Source: Salvia splendens (taxonomy: Eukaryota; Streptophyta; Magnoliopsida; Lamiales; Lamiaceae). Taken from it: 64,000 bases of DNA. Below are positions 1 to 11,968 of the stretch, in pieces. The stretch spans positions 620,001-684,000 of the forward strand of contig NC_056050.1 in assembly GCF_004379255.2 (NCBI RefSeq), read 5' to 3'. Each line of letters opens with the position of its first letter. Position 1 is the first letter of the stretch. The translations under genes were made by a program, and so were the position numbers. The notes beneath the pieces are model-generated. The model did no database searches and was not told the origin of the DNA. It saw nothing but the letters and a program-made list of their open reading frames with translations.

Positions 1-673
1 AAGATCTCCTGCTGCAACGTGCACCAAATTATACTGCAAAGTAAAACGAACATGCTTATGTTCGTTTAGTCCAAATTATCGGGAGATCATCACTCTCGTT
101 TAGTCCATGTTTGCATATTTTTGTTTTATATATTTATTCGGATTTTAATGCCTACTAGTGAAATCACATAAAACTCAGAGCTCGATTTCTTTCGTTTTTC
201 CTATAACTTCAAAAAAGCTGACAAAGAACAAATTGACCTTCGCTTCTATGTATTTTATAGAATTAATAACGATGGATATTAGAATCGAAACAAACATACA
301 AACAAATAAAAGAACGACTAGACGAGAACAACGCTACCGTGCTCACATAAGTACTTAACATAACATAACATAACATTTACCTCTCTATCTATATAAAACA
401 TAAGTTACATACAATTAACCAGTATTAAACGAGAATGATGCTCATTGTTACGACACGAATAGTGTGTAGCATAACATTCACCTTCATATTTCATACATTC
501 ACTATTCTAATTTCCAAAACTCCAATCAATAAATTAAAAAACATAAAAAAATTCAAAACTAAAACAAGAAATACCTTTTTAGTAATGAGTTCACATTGAG
601 TTCCTTTCCCAGAAGCAGGGGCTCCTGATATCATTACCCTCAAAGGCTCCATCTTTTCACCAGAAGCAACAAC
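1..673 (-). CDS. Chloroplast-type adenylate kinase, partial (two exons visible)
   Basis: Adenylate kinase converts AMP and ATP to two ADP; the plant plastid isoform balances stromal adenylates. Two minus-strand exons are visible. The exon at 673-575 is 33 codons with a clean AG acceptor and GT donor, and encodes the P-loop as MISGAPASGKGTQCEL. The next exon starts at 33 and runs off the window edge, encoding YNLVHVAAGDL, which follows the P-loop exon in plant adenylate kinases. Both junctions are in phase 0. A possible 28-nt upstream exon (778-751, encoding KSNGDPSLP) has consensus splice sites and the right phase, but I could not find the transit-peptide exon or the start codon to its right. 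Bases 34-574 are an AT-rich intron with no other signal. The family is secure; the 5' gene model is not. Confidence 0.86.
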
Positions 674-778
674 CTGTTTTCATTATCCAGCCACAAAATC
701 ACCAAAATTTCACCCAAATCAATTTCATTACAAAAAAAAAGAATCTTTACCGGTAAACTTGGATCACCATTGGATTTC

Positions 779-1770
779 CTGAAATGGGTTTTTGATATAT
801 TTCGAAATTAATCAAGATTGTTTGATATTTTATTTATTTATTGTTTGAATTGGTGCTATAAATGGTTTTGGTAGGATTAATTTAGTTCAAAAATTTGGTA
901 AAAGCATCACCTCATATCATATATAGTAGTGTAAAACCCACGTTTGAATTTGTAGCAGGACTAATACACAATATTCCTTATTTACCCTTCTATTTTGCTC
1001 TTACCTTTCATCCGTTCAAATTTTGAATTGCAAATCGCCAAAATCTGCTGAAGAAACGGAAGGTCAAATAGTAATGGACGGAGCTGTGTCACGAGGCTTT
1101 ATCTGATGTAATTGACAACAAGCTCCGACAAACTCTCGCTGCAAGCCAAACACACTCTCTGTCTCTCTCAGGTATAGCAATCGGCCATTATATGCGATGC
1201 ATATGTTACAATTGGTTATAGGAGTTTGATTGTTTGAGAATACAAATCTTGTCATAATTACTTGTTTATATACTTGTTTGAGGTTGAATTTACTGGTTCC
1301 TAGCTTATACAAGAGGTTAAACTATGGCCTATGAGCATGATAATTTATTTAATGTTTGGGATATGAAAATAAATTATGCACGATTGAGAGCCTTTAACTC
1401 TGCAAGTAGGTAGTAGCTTATAATTTTGAAGCTCATATGGAAACACTTGTTTTGAATGAATGGATATTCATTTGGGATATGAAATATGTTATGAATGAGG
1501 GCATCCATGTATATTTAACATGTTCAAAGATTTGATAAATCAAGGCATATTTACTTATTTATATACTTGTCTGAGGTTGAATTTATTTGTTCCTGGCTTC
1601 TCTAGGAGGTTAAAATATGTCACTCTGAGCATGAAATTCAATGTTTGGGCTGCCCACCTGAGGTTTAGTTCACTTGTTTATATCTCTGTATGCTATTTTG
1701 GTGACTCAAGCATTTTACTCTATTAGCATTTGCAGGGTAAGTTGAATTAGTGTGGTTCTCAGATCAGCAC
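779..1770. other. Intergenic stretch with a degenerate direct repeat
   Basis: No coding region is recognised here. An approximate direct repeat is visible at about 1258-1345 and 1540-1636. Both blocks share a stretch like TATACTTGT(T/C)TGAGGTTGAATTTA, then an AGGAGGTTAAA-like segment, then TGAGCATGA, about 285 bp apart. The segment from about 1030 to 1180, ending in a CTCTCAG/GTATAG donor-like site, together with a TTTGCAG acceptor-like site at about 1735, could be a 5' UTR exon and intron of the transposase downstream. That is inference from splice signals only. Confidence 0.4.
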
Positions 1771-3106
1771 ATGGCGAGCCGTGTTTCTACGCCTGCAGTT
1801 CTGCTTCAAATGATGGAGGATGTGCTCCACAATCATCATCTTGACTTGGTGTCTGTAATTTTGATATATCTCTCCAACAAGAGACAAGGTCGACGGATTG
1901 GACATAGAAACATACGGGCGGCATATGGACATCTTATGAGGATCCCCGAGCAGGTCAGACGCATTAATCGGCTGGTTGGGGGACTGATGTGTCATGTTTG
2001 GATAATCTTCGTATGGATAGAAATGCCTTCGGTAGATTATGCCAAATTATTAAGCAGTCAGGGGATTTAGTGGATGGAAAATTTGTGACTGTCGAGGAAC
2101 AAGTCGCCATGTTCTTGGGGATTCTTGCACACCACAAGAAGAATCGTGTCATACGGTTCGATTTCTGGAGGTCTTCATACACAGTGTCACGCTATGTACA
2201 CTGCGTTTTACGAGCCATTCTCCGCATGCAGGGCATACTAATGGTCCACCCAATACCCATTCCGGATGACTGCGACGACAATAGATGGAAGTGGTTTAAG
2301 GTAAAAAAAGTACATAAAATACTGTCCCTATGTTAATATTAATATCAATACTTATTTGTGTAATTTAGAGTTGAATAATATCTTTTGTGGGCATATTATA
2401 TTGATGGGAGTTACTGTCGGATGACCTCTTAGGGCTGTCTAGGGGAACTAGATGGGACCTACATCAATGTTCAAGTAGCAAATGATGCGAAGCCAAGATA
2501 CCGTTCGAGGAAAGGCCAAATTTGCACAAACACATTAGCAGTGTGCGATCAATATCTGAACTTTGTATATGTGCTCCCGGGGTGGGAAGGGTCTGCAGGT
2601 GATGCTCGAGTGCTACGTGACGCTATGAACAGGGTTAATGGACTGAGGGTGCCTCAAGGTGTCTTTGATTTTAGTTGATTATTAATCTTGATTTTTGTAA
2701 AAACCATGCAGGGCATTACTATCTATGCGATAACGGTTATGCAAATTCTGAGGGATTTCTTACCCCTTACAAAGGTGTGCGTTATCATCTGAAGGAATGG
2801 GGACCTGGAACTGAGGCTCCACAAAATCCTCGTGAATTGTTCAATTTGCATCACACACGTGCACGTAATGTTATAGAACGTGCTTTTGCAGTGATCAAGA
2901 TGCGGTGGTGCATTCTCAGAAGGGCATCATATTACACTGTGAAGACTCAAATTAGACTAATTATGGCATGCTTTTTATTACATAACTATGTTAGATCCGC
3001 CATGCCTGTCGATCCTATTGAATTGGAGATGAATGGAGGGGAGGGGAGGGCAGAAATTATAGATGAAGGTGTTAACACTGAATTCGTTGATGGAGTCGAA
3101 CCATAA
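1771..3106 (+). pseudogene. PIF/Harbinger transposase (HARBI1-like nuclease), one frameshift
   Basis: This is a DDE transposase of the PIF/Harbinger superfamily (DDE_Tnp_4), which moves TTA/TAA-targeting elements. Three exons join cleanly: 1771-2300, 2433-2658 and 2712-3106. The ATG at 1771 begins MASRVSTPAV. Motifs in order are NLRMDRNAFGRLC, the first catalytic Asp in GELDGTYINV, the second in GWEGSAGDARVLRD, and the catalytic Glu in ARNVIERAFAVIKMRW. The reading frame changes inside exon 1 at a run of five G (1978-1982), so the ORF is broken there. This could be real decay or a homopolymer error. The Myb-like partner ORF usual for Harbinger elements is not seen beside it, and terminal inverted repeats were not located. 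Confidence 0.85.
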
Positions 3107-3433
3107 ACAGAATGGAATGCGATGCGGGACACTTTGGCTGAATCAATGTGTCATGCCATTTAAATGCAAATAAATGATTCTCAAAACTTGATGTGCTCTT
3201 CCTAATCTTGTGATTTGTTTCATGCTTGATATATCCAGTACCAAGAGCATGGCTACTGAGATTGAGAAGCTGATTTATGGAGAGCAATGAATGCAAATAC
3301 ACTTGGATTGGAATCATGGAAGCATTCATAGTTATCTTCTTTTTGGGAAGTTTGTTTTGTACTAGTCAAGCAAAAGCACTTTAGCATAATGCAGACTCTA
3401 GTGTTTAACTAATGTGTATGCTTAGATTATCTT

Positions 3434-3670
3434 AACTTCCAAATAGAGACATATATTAAGCTTTGTATTTTGTAGTTGCAATTTCTCTTTTGGGTTATAA
3501 AGATTTGTTTTGAATTGGATTTTACTCCATATGATTTAACAATGAAGACATATGTGAAAGCTTGTCATTTTTTGTTGCAATGCCTATTTTTTGGTTTACG
3601 AAAACTTGTTGTGAATTGGAGACTATAATAACTTAGAAATGGAGACATGTTAAGCTTTGTAGTATTTTTT
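3434..3670. repeat. Degenerate tandem repeat, about 100-bp unit, about 2.5 copies
   Basis: Three successive blocks share the order 'GAGACATAT..TTAAGCTTTGTA.TTT', 'GTTGCAAT', 'TTTTGGGTTA..AAGATTTGTT' and 'GAATTGGA'. The blocks start near 3434, 3535 and 3630, and the last is incomplete. They lie 3' of the Harbinger transposase. The remainder of 3107-3997 is AT-rich with no gene visible. Confidence 0.5.
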
Positions 3671-3997
3671 TTTAATTTGCTTTTCCCTTTTTTTTCAGTT
3701 TTAATTGATTTCAATCAAAATTTAACAATCAAGATTTTAAGTTGATATTATATTTAACTTATTAACATTAAATAACTTAAGTAATACTATCTAATTAAAA
3801 TTAATACGTATAAATTAGATATTTTCGGTTTTTCACATTGTTTATTCACAAAAAAAGGTGTTTGTTGAAATGCCTCTAAGATATATTTACATACAAGTAC
3901 ATTTATTTTAATTTTAGCAACTTACTCTTTTTCTAAATCTCCCACTTCAGTTAATGCTATGATTGATCAGTGGAATTTAATGAGTAATATGGATTTA

Positions 3998-4302
3998 GAG
4001 CATCGTTCATGGGGCGTCCTAAAGCCCACCCTATGCACCGTCACGCCAGCATTTTATCCTCCCGCCCTTCCACCTGCAGTGGGACGCCCTAAGGCGCGCC
4101 CTTAGCATTTTCTTCTATTTGAATACTTAAATAACTACAAAAATTGAGAAAAACATTCATTTCATTTATAAAATTAATACATTACAATACAGATTACAAA
4201 AAAAATACGCAAACTCAGCGACGGCGGTTACGCGCCCACAAAGTCGTAGTTGTTCTCCTCGTATTGTTTTGCCTTCATTGCAAACCCACGTTTTCTTAAC
4301 AG
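3998..4302 (-). other. Truncated DNA-transposon remnant with a C-terminal ORF tail
   Basis: The left boundary TTAGAGCATCG.TCATGGGGCG and the internal GGGACGCCCTAAGGCGCGCCC resemble ends of plant Harbinger-type nonautonomous elements. On the minus strand, 4300-4226 reads as an open tail (LLRKRGFAMKAKQYEENNY, then DFVGA and a stop). I do not recognise that family with certainty. The right end of this element is missing; the Stowaway-like MITE that hosts the copia element begins at 4303. The left breakpoint of the 27-kb duplication falls inside this remnant at 4235. Confidence 0.35.
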
Positions 4303-4325
4303 CTCCCTCTGTCCCGTGTTACTTG

Positions 4326-4736
4326 TGTTAATCCTAGCTACAGATTGTCGAATGTTGGGAGAGGAAAAAATCAAGACTTGGAAATCGAAAGAGAATTTTA
4401 TTCACCAGAAACGGAAGATGAAAAATTACTGAATAAAGCAGAATAACAAACTATTAAAAGCTCAAAACTAACTAACGGCTATTTTCCATCTAACGGTCAG
4501 GATTAAACACGACTAACTAAGTACATCCAACGGCTGTTGAAACGAGTTGTTATAACAGCCGAACTCTTCTTCATGTTTTGATCGTTCTCTCCAGACCACG
4601 GAGCTGCCGAGCTACCGAACTTGGTGCCGAACTACCGAACTCTAACACCGAACTCGATTAAGCTCGTAACACCGAGCTCTGACACCGAACACCATCACCG
4701 AGCTCAAAAAACCGAAGCTATCACAATCTACCAACA
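4326..4736 (-). repeat. Copia 3' LTR, copy 1
   Basis: This 411-bp LTR matches 8805-9215. In plus-strand reading it starts TGTTAATCCTAGC and ends CTACCAACA. It carries several CCGAAC/CCGAGCTC short repeats near its inner end. Confidence 0.95.
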
Positions 4737-4758
4737 AACTCCACCTGTGATAGCGGAG

Positions 4759-7700
4759 TCACCAACCAGAACTCCTCCTCTCCAGTCCCACCAGTTTCAA
4801 ACATAGCAGAAACTTTTCCTTAGGTAATGGCTTAGTCAACATATCTGCCGGGTTTTCTGAAGTGTGAACTTTGAATACTTTCACATTGCCTCTTTCAATC
4901 TCCTCCCTAATGAAGTGCAACCTCACGTCTATGTGCTTACTCCTCTCGTGATATACTTGATGCTTAGCCAAGCTCAATGCACTGTTGTTGTCACAACCAA
5001 TGCTCACACTACATTGCTTTACACCAAAATCCTCCAAAATCCCCTTTAGCCACTTGCTTTCTTTCACAGCAGATGTCATAGCCATGAACTCAGCCTCTGT
5101 GGTTGATAATGCAACCACTCCCTGCAAGCTGCTTTTCCAGCTGATGACGGATCCATACAAAGTAAATAGGAACCCAGACTGAGATCTCCTGGTGTCTAAG
5201 TTACCAGCAAAATCAGAGTCACACCAGCCAACCAAAGCATCCCCTTCATGGTCTTCTCCTCCCTTGAACAGAATACCAACATCCGATGCTCCTTTCAAGT
5301 ATCTCATCAACCACTTCAGTGCAGCCCAATGCTCCTTACCATGGTTGGACATATATCTACTTGTTACTGAAATAGCTTGTGCCACATCCGGCCTTGTGCT
5401 AATCATAGCATACATGATGCTACCAATGATGCTAGCATAAGGGATCTGTCTCATCTCATCTTCCTCAGCCTTACATTTTGGTTTCTGGTCTGCAGACAAT
5501 TTATATTGTTGGCTCATAGGAACTGAGACTTCCTTGATGTTACTCATCTGGAACCTCTTGAGTATTCTCTGCACATAATCAGTTTGAGACAACACAATCT
5601 CTCTCTTCTTTCTATCTCTGAAAATAGACATACCCAGAATTCGTTTTGCAGAGCCTAAATCCTTCATCTCAAAAGCATTACTGAGATCAGCCTTAACTTT
5701 CTGAATTTCTTTCAAACTTGCTCCAGCCAAGAGCATATCATCCACATATAAGAGTAAGTATGCCACAGCAGCTCCACCTACACTCTTAATGTAGACACAC
5801 TCATCATAGCTTGATTTCAGAAAACCACTCTTAACCATGTGATCATCAAACTTCTTATGCCACTGCCTACTTGCTTGTTTCAGACCATATATGCTCCTTT
5901 TCAACAAGCACACCTTTCCCTCATCACCTGGCCTCTCAAAGCCTTTTGGTTGTGCCATATAGATGGTTTCTTTCAAGTCTCCATGCAAGAAGGCTGTCTT
6001 GACATCAAGTTGTTCAAGCTCCCAATCTCTTCTTGCAACAATAGCCAACAAGATTCTGATACTAGTGTGTTTCACAACAGGTGAAAACACTTCATCATAG
6101 TCAATACCATGTTCTTGTGTGAAACCCCTAGCAACCAACCTTGCTTTAAATCTGACACTTTTACCATCAGCTCCTTCCAGCTTCTGTTTGAAAATCCATT
6201 TGCAACTCACTACCCTTCTACCATTGGGCCTTTCCACCAGCACCCAAGTCCCATTTCTAAGCAGTGAATCAATCTCCTCAATCATGGCTTGCATCCATTT
6301 TTCTGCATCTTTACTGTCCATAGCCTCTTCATAAGTGCTTGGCTCTGAGAACTCTATTTCCTCAGCTACTAGTAATGCATAAAACAGGAACTCAGCATCA
6401 GAGTATCTCTCTGGTGGCTTTCTGATCCTTTTACCTCGGTCTCTAACCAGTTTATAGCTTCCTGGCTCATTTGGTGTTGCTGCCGTCTGAGTTGGTTGTC
6501 CAAGATCAGAGGCATCAGGAAACTCAGATTCTCTTTCATCTTCATCCTGCTGCTCCTGTTGAACTCCCCCAATCTCCACCTCAAATCCAGAACTATCTAC
6601 TGCAGTCTCTGAATTTTTCTTAAAAGGCAGCTCACCTTCCCAGAAAGTTACATCCCTACTTATCACAACTCTTTCATTTCCTGGCTCCACACACCACAAC
6701 CGATAGCCCTTCACACCCGATTGGTATCCAATCATAACACATTTTAGGGCCCTTGCTTCCAATTTACCTTGCTTCACATGAGCAAAAGCTTTACAACCGA
6801 AAGTCCTCAAGCCATCATAGCCACTATGCTTCCCATACCATCTGAAATCTGGTGTGTCCCCTCCAATGCTGGAAGAAGGACATTTATTGATCAGTTTAAC
6901 AGCTGTGGATGCAGCCTCTGCCCAGAACCGCTTCTTCATCCCAGCAGCCAAGATCATGCATCTAACTCTCTCAAGGATAGTACGGTTTACCCTCTCGGCC
7001 ACTCCATTTTGTTGCGGATTTAATGGAACTGTTTTGTGTCTTTTGATGCCTTTTGATTTGCAAAACTCATCAAACTCTTTGGACAGAAACTCCAACCCGT
7101 TATCTGTCCTCAAGCATTTCAAACTCAGCCTTTTCTCTGCCTCAACCTCACTGCACCATGTTTTGAAACAGCTGAAAGCCTCTGACTTCTGCTTCAATAT
7201 GTAAATCCAGACCTTTCTACTGAAATCATCTATGATGCTCATGTAGTATCTGCCACCTCCAATTGAATTCTCCTGTGCAGGCCCCCAAAGATCACTATGG
7301 GCATAATCTAGAGGCATTGTTGAAGAATGTGTGCTGTTGGGATATGGCAACTTCTTGGCTTTCCCTAACACACACTCCTCACATTGAGTTGTATCAGTCT
7401 GATCTGAGCATTGCAATACACCCTTCTTGACCAGTTCCTTTATACTACCAATTGCTGGGTGCCCCAATCTGGTATGCCACAGACTCAAAGAATCACCAAC
7501 CACATTGTGTGCATGCCCTGAGTCTCTTCTCTGAACAGCAGCCATCATGTAATATAGACTGCCTTTTCTAGTTGCCTTCAAGATAGATCTTCCTGCCTTA
7601 CTAACAACCATCTGCCCACCTTCAGAGACAAATCTGCATCCCTTTCTTTCAAGAGAGCCTAAGGATATTAGATTCCTTTTAACATCAGGAATATACCTAA

Positions 7701-8740
7701 CATCACTCAGAGTCACCATACACCCATTCTCCATCTTCAACTTGATGGTACCTATGCCTTTTATCAAGCACACTTGGTTGTTGCCTAGAATGACAGTTCC
7801 TGTTGACTCTTTAATGTCTTCGAACCAGTCCAGATTCGGGCTCATGTGGAAGCTACACCCTGAATCCATTATCCAAGATTCCTTTCCCTTTTCCTCCATC
7901 ACATTCAAAGCAACAGAAACTTCATCCTCTTCGCAATATTCTGCTGTGTTGACAGCTTTTCCTCCCTCAGCCGCTTGCTTTTTCTTCCACACGAAGCAGT
8001 CCTTTTTGAGGTGCCCTGGTTTCTTGCACCAGTGGCAGGACCGAGTTTCTCTCCCCTCCGAGCTTGAAGGCTTAAACTCATTATATTGGTTTTTCTTGAA
8101 ACTCTTATTCTTGAATTTCTTGACATTGAGACTCTCAGCCTGTGTCTCCAATGCCTTCCCACCTGTCAATCGCAGCATCTCTTTCGCCATCAACGCAGCA
8201 TGAACCTCGGCATATGTGATTGGCTTATCTCTGCCGTAGATTATTGCATCGCTTAGCTGATCATACGAACTTGGCAACGCATTCAAGACCAGTATAGCCT
8301 TGTCTTCATCCGTGATCTTCACATCCACGGACCCAAGATCATCAATGATCTTATTAAAATCTTCCAATTGTTCGACGATCGATTTTTTCGGCTACAAAAT
8401 TGTACGAATACAGTCTCTTCTTCATATAGAGCCTATTGGCCAGGGATTTTGCCAAATAGACCTCATCTAACTTCGCTAGCACCTCAACCGCCGTGGTCGC
8501 TTCTTGAACCTCCCTCAGAACTTTATCACTGAGACAAAGAATAACCGCACTGTGAGCTCGCTGTATCATTTCATCGAACTTCGCCTGTGCTTTCTCATCA
8601 AGAACTGGCGCATTCTCCTTATCTACCGGAGCCAAAACCGCCGCCAAACCACGATCGATCAGAATCGCTTTCATTTTCATCTTCCACAGACCGTAATCAT
8701 TCTTGCCTGTGAATTTCTCAGCCTCAAGCCTTGTCGCCAT
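4759..8740 (-). CDS. Copia gag-pol polyprotein, copy 1 (one frameshift)
   Basis: This polyprotein supplies capsid, protease, integrase, reverse transcriptase and RNase H for retrotransposition. The ATG at 8740 begins MATRLEAEKFTGKNDYGLW, a gag start. Domains in order are: gag; the zinc knuckle CHWCKKPGHLKKDC; the protease site WIMDSGCSFHMSP; the GAG-pre-integrase block LWHTRLGHPAIG; the integrase core with HSDLWGPA, LRTDNGLEF and NPQQNGVAERVNRT; the reverse transcriptase with ARLVARGFTQEHGIDYDEVF and YVDDMLLA; and the RNase H with GWCDSDFAGNLDTRRSQSG. About 1,200 codons from 8367 to 4759 are open. The only break seen is a T run of six at 8383-8388, where copy 2 has five and stays in frame. 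Family assignment is secure; the Tork/Tnt1-type lineage is a guess from the RT motifs. Confidence 0.95.
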
Positions 8741-8804
8741 CGAGATCGTTTGAATCGTCCGCAAACCAACCTCCTTTCACCTCTTTCCCACAGACGGCGC
8801 CAAT

Positions 8805-9215
8805 TGTTAATCCTAGCTACAGATTGTCGAATGTTGGGAGAGGAAAAAATCAAGACTTGGAAATCGAAAGAGAATTTTATTCACCAGAAACGGAAGATGA
8901 AAAATTACTGAATAAAGCAGAATAACAAACTATTAAAAGCTCAAAACTAACTAACGGCTATTTTCCATCTAACGGTCAGGATTAAACACGACTAACTAAG
9001 TACATCCAACGGCTGTTGAAACGAGTTGTTATAACAGCCGAACTCTTCTTCATGTTTTGATCGTTCTCTCCAGACCACGGAGCTGCCGAGCTACCGAACT
9101 TGGTGCCGAACTACCGAACTCTAACACCGAACTCGATTAAGCTCGTAACACCGAGCTCTGACACCGAACACCATCACCGAGCTCAAAAAACCGAAGCTAT
9201 CACAATCTACCAACA
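8805..9215 (-). repeat. Copia 5' LTR, copy 1
   Basis: This LTR is identical by eye to 4326-4736, and it lies upstream of the polyprotein in the sense of transcription. The TGGCGCC primer-binding site follows after two bases. The right flank is the target duplication ACTTG. Confidence 0.95.
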
Positions 9216-9775
9216 ACTTGCACTATTTTCCTTTTTGGGCGTCCCAAGTTATTTGCACTCTTTCCATTTTTAGTAAAAATTATCACCTACAGCCGCAGTT
9301 GTTGACTTTGCTAATCACTCATTCCTTAATCTCCGTGCAGAAAAGCAAACGTCCGACTAACCCGGGACGGAGAATTTTTTTTGGGATATATGAAAATGAA
9401 AAATGTACCCATTTTATAAGACGGAGAATATGATATTATTACGTATATGTGTTTTTTTGCTGCTTGCAAGTTGATTTTAGTTTCTACTGCTAGTTTTTTT
9501 TTTGCTTTTTTGACAAATTTTATTTACTTAGGGTTAGTGTTTTTGATGGTGTATTGATATGCAATCTTTTACTAATATTTGTAATAAAATGAGTATGTGC
9601 AGATACTATTAATATAGTCATTTAGATAGTTATTATATCATCCCTTTTTATTAAAAACATAGTAGTATATTTTTTGATAAAAGTGAAATTCATTAATATG
9701 ATCCATATATAAATTAATAAACATTATTCTTTTAAGGTGAAAATGGGAACCAAATCACATACACGTAATTCAACA

Positions 9776-10063
9776 ATGGCGAGACCGACCTCCACCGCCC
9801 CTTCTACGGCGACCACCACTGCCCTCCAGACGTTCTCCTCCTCCAACCAGCAGCCGCATATTAGGGACTCGCTGGTGCTGAAATTGAAGCTTCCGAAGAA
9901 GAAGGTGTCGTGGAAGGAAGGAACCGTAGACAACGAGTTTATGAATAAAAAGAGCTCCAAAAAATGCTGCATCTTCCACAAGGAGAAGCCTTTCGACGAG
10001 GACGATTCCGACGCCGACTGCGATCACGATCACGATCATCAAGAGGCTTCGACGAGTCGGTGA
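9776..10063 (+). CDS. INH3: Protein phosphatase 1 inhibitor-3 (PPP1R11 / Ypi1 family), copy 1
   Basis: Plant inhibitor-3 is a small disordered protein that binds and inhibits type-1 protein phosphatase in the nucleus. The single-exon ORF of 95 residues carries the PP1-docking RVxF-type motif as [15 protein letters not shown]. The family-diagnostic block [17 protein letters not shown] and the acidic [15 protein letters not shown] tail follow. The ATG at 9776 (ACAATGGCG) is preferred because it gives the usual N-terminus length; an in-frame ATG at 9743 would add 11 residues. Bases 9373-9775 upstream are AT-rich with no other feature. This copy is open throughout, unlike copy 2. Confidence 0.9.
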   Translation: MARPTSTAPSTATTTALQTFSSSNQQPHIRDSLVLKLKLPKKKVSWKEGTVDNEFMNKKSSKKCCIFHKEKPFDEDDSDADCDHDHDHQEASTSR

Positions 10064-11881
10064 TTCATCGATTTAGTCGCTCGATTATTCTGTAAGCGGT
10101 TATTTTGTGATTATGATTGTTGGAAATGTTGTAAAATCTACTGGAAATTCGATTGGAATACGAAGATTTGATTTGATTTGATTTGATTATTGCATCTAAT
10201 GGGAAAATTTGGAGGCGATTGCTCTGTTAATTAGGGTTTACTGTTTGGATGAATTTCAAAGTTTAGTATGATCTCACAGCTCAATTGATGAATTTCCTAT
10301 GTGTTATTTTTCCATTTAATGCCCTCAACATTGATCTCTGCTGCTAAATTGATGAATTTCAAGGTTTAGGACTTGAGTGATTGTTTTAGGATAATGAGAA
10401 TTGAAAATGAGCAGTAGTTTGCTGGGGAAAATAGGTTGGAACATAGCTGAGGTTGCTTTTCGAGTTTTTCGACTCCCTATGGTTTCTGCACATGCTCGAT
10501 TAATATGCTGCCTTTAAATTTAGTTTTTGATTCTTGAGAAGCTCTGTTCCTGCTTGCCACAGCCACCGGGCCAGATTAATCTCGTGTGGCCAAATTGTAT
10601 CGAGTATCTTGAGTTAGCATAGGGAATATAACCTTCTTAGTATTAGTACATAAAGTTGGAACTTGAACTGATATGAAGATGATGAACTGATACCCTACAG
10701 CATAAGATGATGATGTTTGGGGGTTGTAGAAGAAAACCGAATCTCTGAAACTTGTGTGAATGAATTTTGTGAATTGTTTAGTAAGAAAATCATATCACAC
10801 AAAAAATCATATCTGATCATAGTGAGTGTTGTTGGTATGTGGATATAAGTTTGGTTTCCCTAAGAAATCAGATTTTTGTTATAATTTGTTGACTCGAATA
10901 CTAGCACTGTCAAAAAATCTGAAATAAACGGCAGTAGTGAGTGTTTGAAGTTCGATTAGTATTAGTATGAAGCAACATAAGTGGTGATGATGTAGCTGGA
11001 AAAGAATTGAAGTAGCTCGTATGTACCTTGTGATTTTGATGGTCTTTCTCCATCTGCTGTGAGATAAAGTTGTTGCACGGGAGTGTGGTGTTGGGGCGCC
11101 GTGAGCCTCTTTATCTCCCTCTCAGCCCACTCTATCACATCATGTATTTGTTTGATTTAAAGTTTTATTTTGATGAATTGTTTCCAAATTTGTTCCTTGT
11201 CGGCAGAAGCAACCCCAACAACTTTGCCGTTGGCCGTAGGATTAGATGTCGAAGGCAGCTGCATATGGTTAGGGAGACGCCGGGTGGCTGTGTAGGGTTA
11301 GGGGGGGGAGAGAGGAGTTATGAAGATGAATATGAATATGTTCCACTTTTTAGGTTTAGGGTAGGGAGATGTTGGTGGTAGCTTGCATAGGGATTGAAGG
11401 AGGAAGGAGGATCAGTACGTGCCATTTTTTCCGTAAAATCATCAAACGATGCCATTTAGTTTACGTTCGTGCCCCTTAGTCAGCCATATCATCTAAAGTG
11501 ATGCATGTATGCGTTATCTCATTAATACTAACAGCAAAATTTTGTTGTTGGACTATTGTGAAAACGGGAACTTCGTGATTTTAAGTTCTATTATAAAAAG
11601 TTGTGGGACTGACCAGAAATCGAGACAACTAATTGATTTAAGCGACGATTTTCCCATAGGAACCATGTTTGATGATTTTGATTTCTTTAGCTCTATGATT
11701 GATCCTATATTTAGATGAAATCCATGTGATTTTCTAGACCCTAATAAACATTACAAAAACACTAACGAGTTATAGCTACTATGTACATGTTTCAAGTATT
11801 ATGTGAAGGTTAATTAATGTACCTAACCATATTGATTGCATGTTTGAGGAAATAAATGGACCCAAATACATATCCCTTGGC
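10064..11881. other. Intergenic, no gene recognised (copy 1)
   Basis: About 1.8 kb separates the inhibitor-3 stop from the TATA box of the reductase gene. ORFs here are short, lack recognisable motifs and are not supported by splice patterns. It presumably holds the inhibitor-3 3' UTR and the reductase promoter. Confidence 0.5.
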
Positions 11882-11889
11882 TATAAATA
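11882..11889 (+). promoter_or_regulatory. TATA box of the eugenol-synthase-like gene, copy 1
   Basis: TATAAATA lies in CCCTTGGCTATAAATACAT, 87 bp before the ATG at 11969. That leaves a short leader of about 50-60 nt, as in many plant genes. Copy 2 has the same motif at 38921. Confidence 0.6.
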
Positions 11890-11968
11890 CATATGGAGTA
11901 TGCATGTGAAACCACAACTTGCACAAGCAAGAGCCAAATTCGTGGTGAAGATTGTGGCATCTATCAAA

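Larger units (their letters stand above)
4326..9215 (-). mobile_element. Complete Ty1/copia LTR retrotransposon, copy 1
   Basis: The element is 4,890 bp and is bounded by a 5-bp target-site duplication, ACTTG, at 4321-4325 and 9216-9220. It has two 411-bp LTRs starting TG and ending CA. By eye the LTRs are identical, which implies a very recent insertion. It is transcribed on the minus strand, so the right LTR is the 5' LTR. A primer-binding site starting TGGCGCC lies two bases inside it (8802-8785). A purine-rich tract (AGGTGGAGTT on the minus strand, 4746-4737) abuts the other LTR. Confidence 0.95.
4303..9372. mobile_element. Stowaway-like MITE split by the copia insertion, copy 1
   Basis: The left part (4303-4325) begins CTCCCTCTGTCCCG. 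The right part (9216-9372) ends CGGGACGGAG. Joined without the copia element and one copy of its target duplication, they form a MITE of about 180 bp with the CTCCCTCCGTCCC-type terminal repeat common in plants, and an internal TGGGCGTCCCAAG motif. This shows a nested order: MITE first, copia second. Confidence 0.65.

Noticed and set aside
158..358. 66-codon plus-strand ORF
   Set aside because: It lies in an adenylate kinase intron on the opposite strand, with low-complexity composition and no homologue recognised.
4759..8740. Endogenous pararetrovirus
   Set aside because: Integrase precedes reverse transcriptase, LTRs and a target duplication are present, and no movement-protein region is seen; this is a copia element.
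11509..11718. 69-codon ORF upstream of the reductase gene, also at 38548-38757
   Set aside because: It is conserved between copies only because the whole block is duplicated; no motif or splice support.
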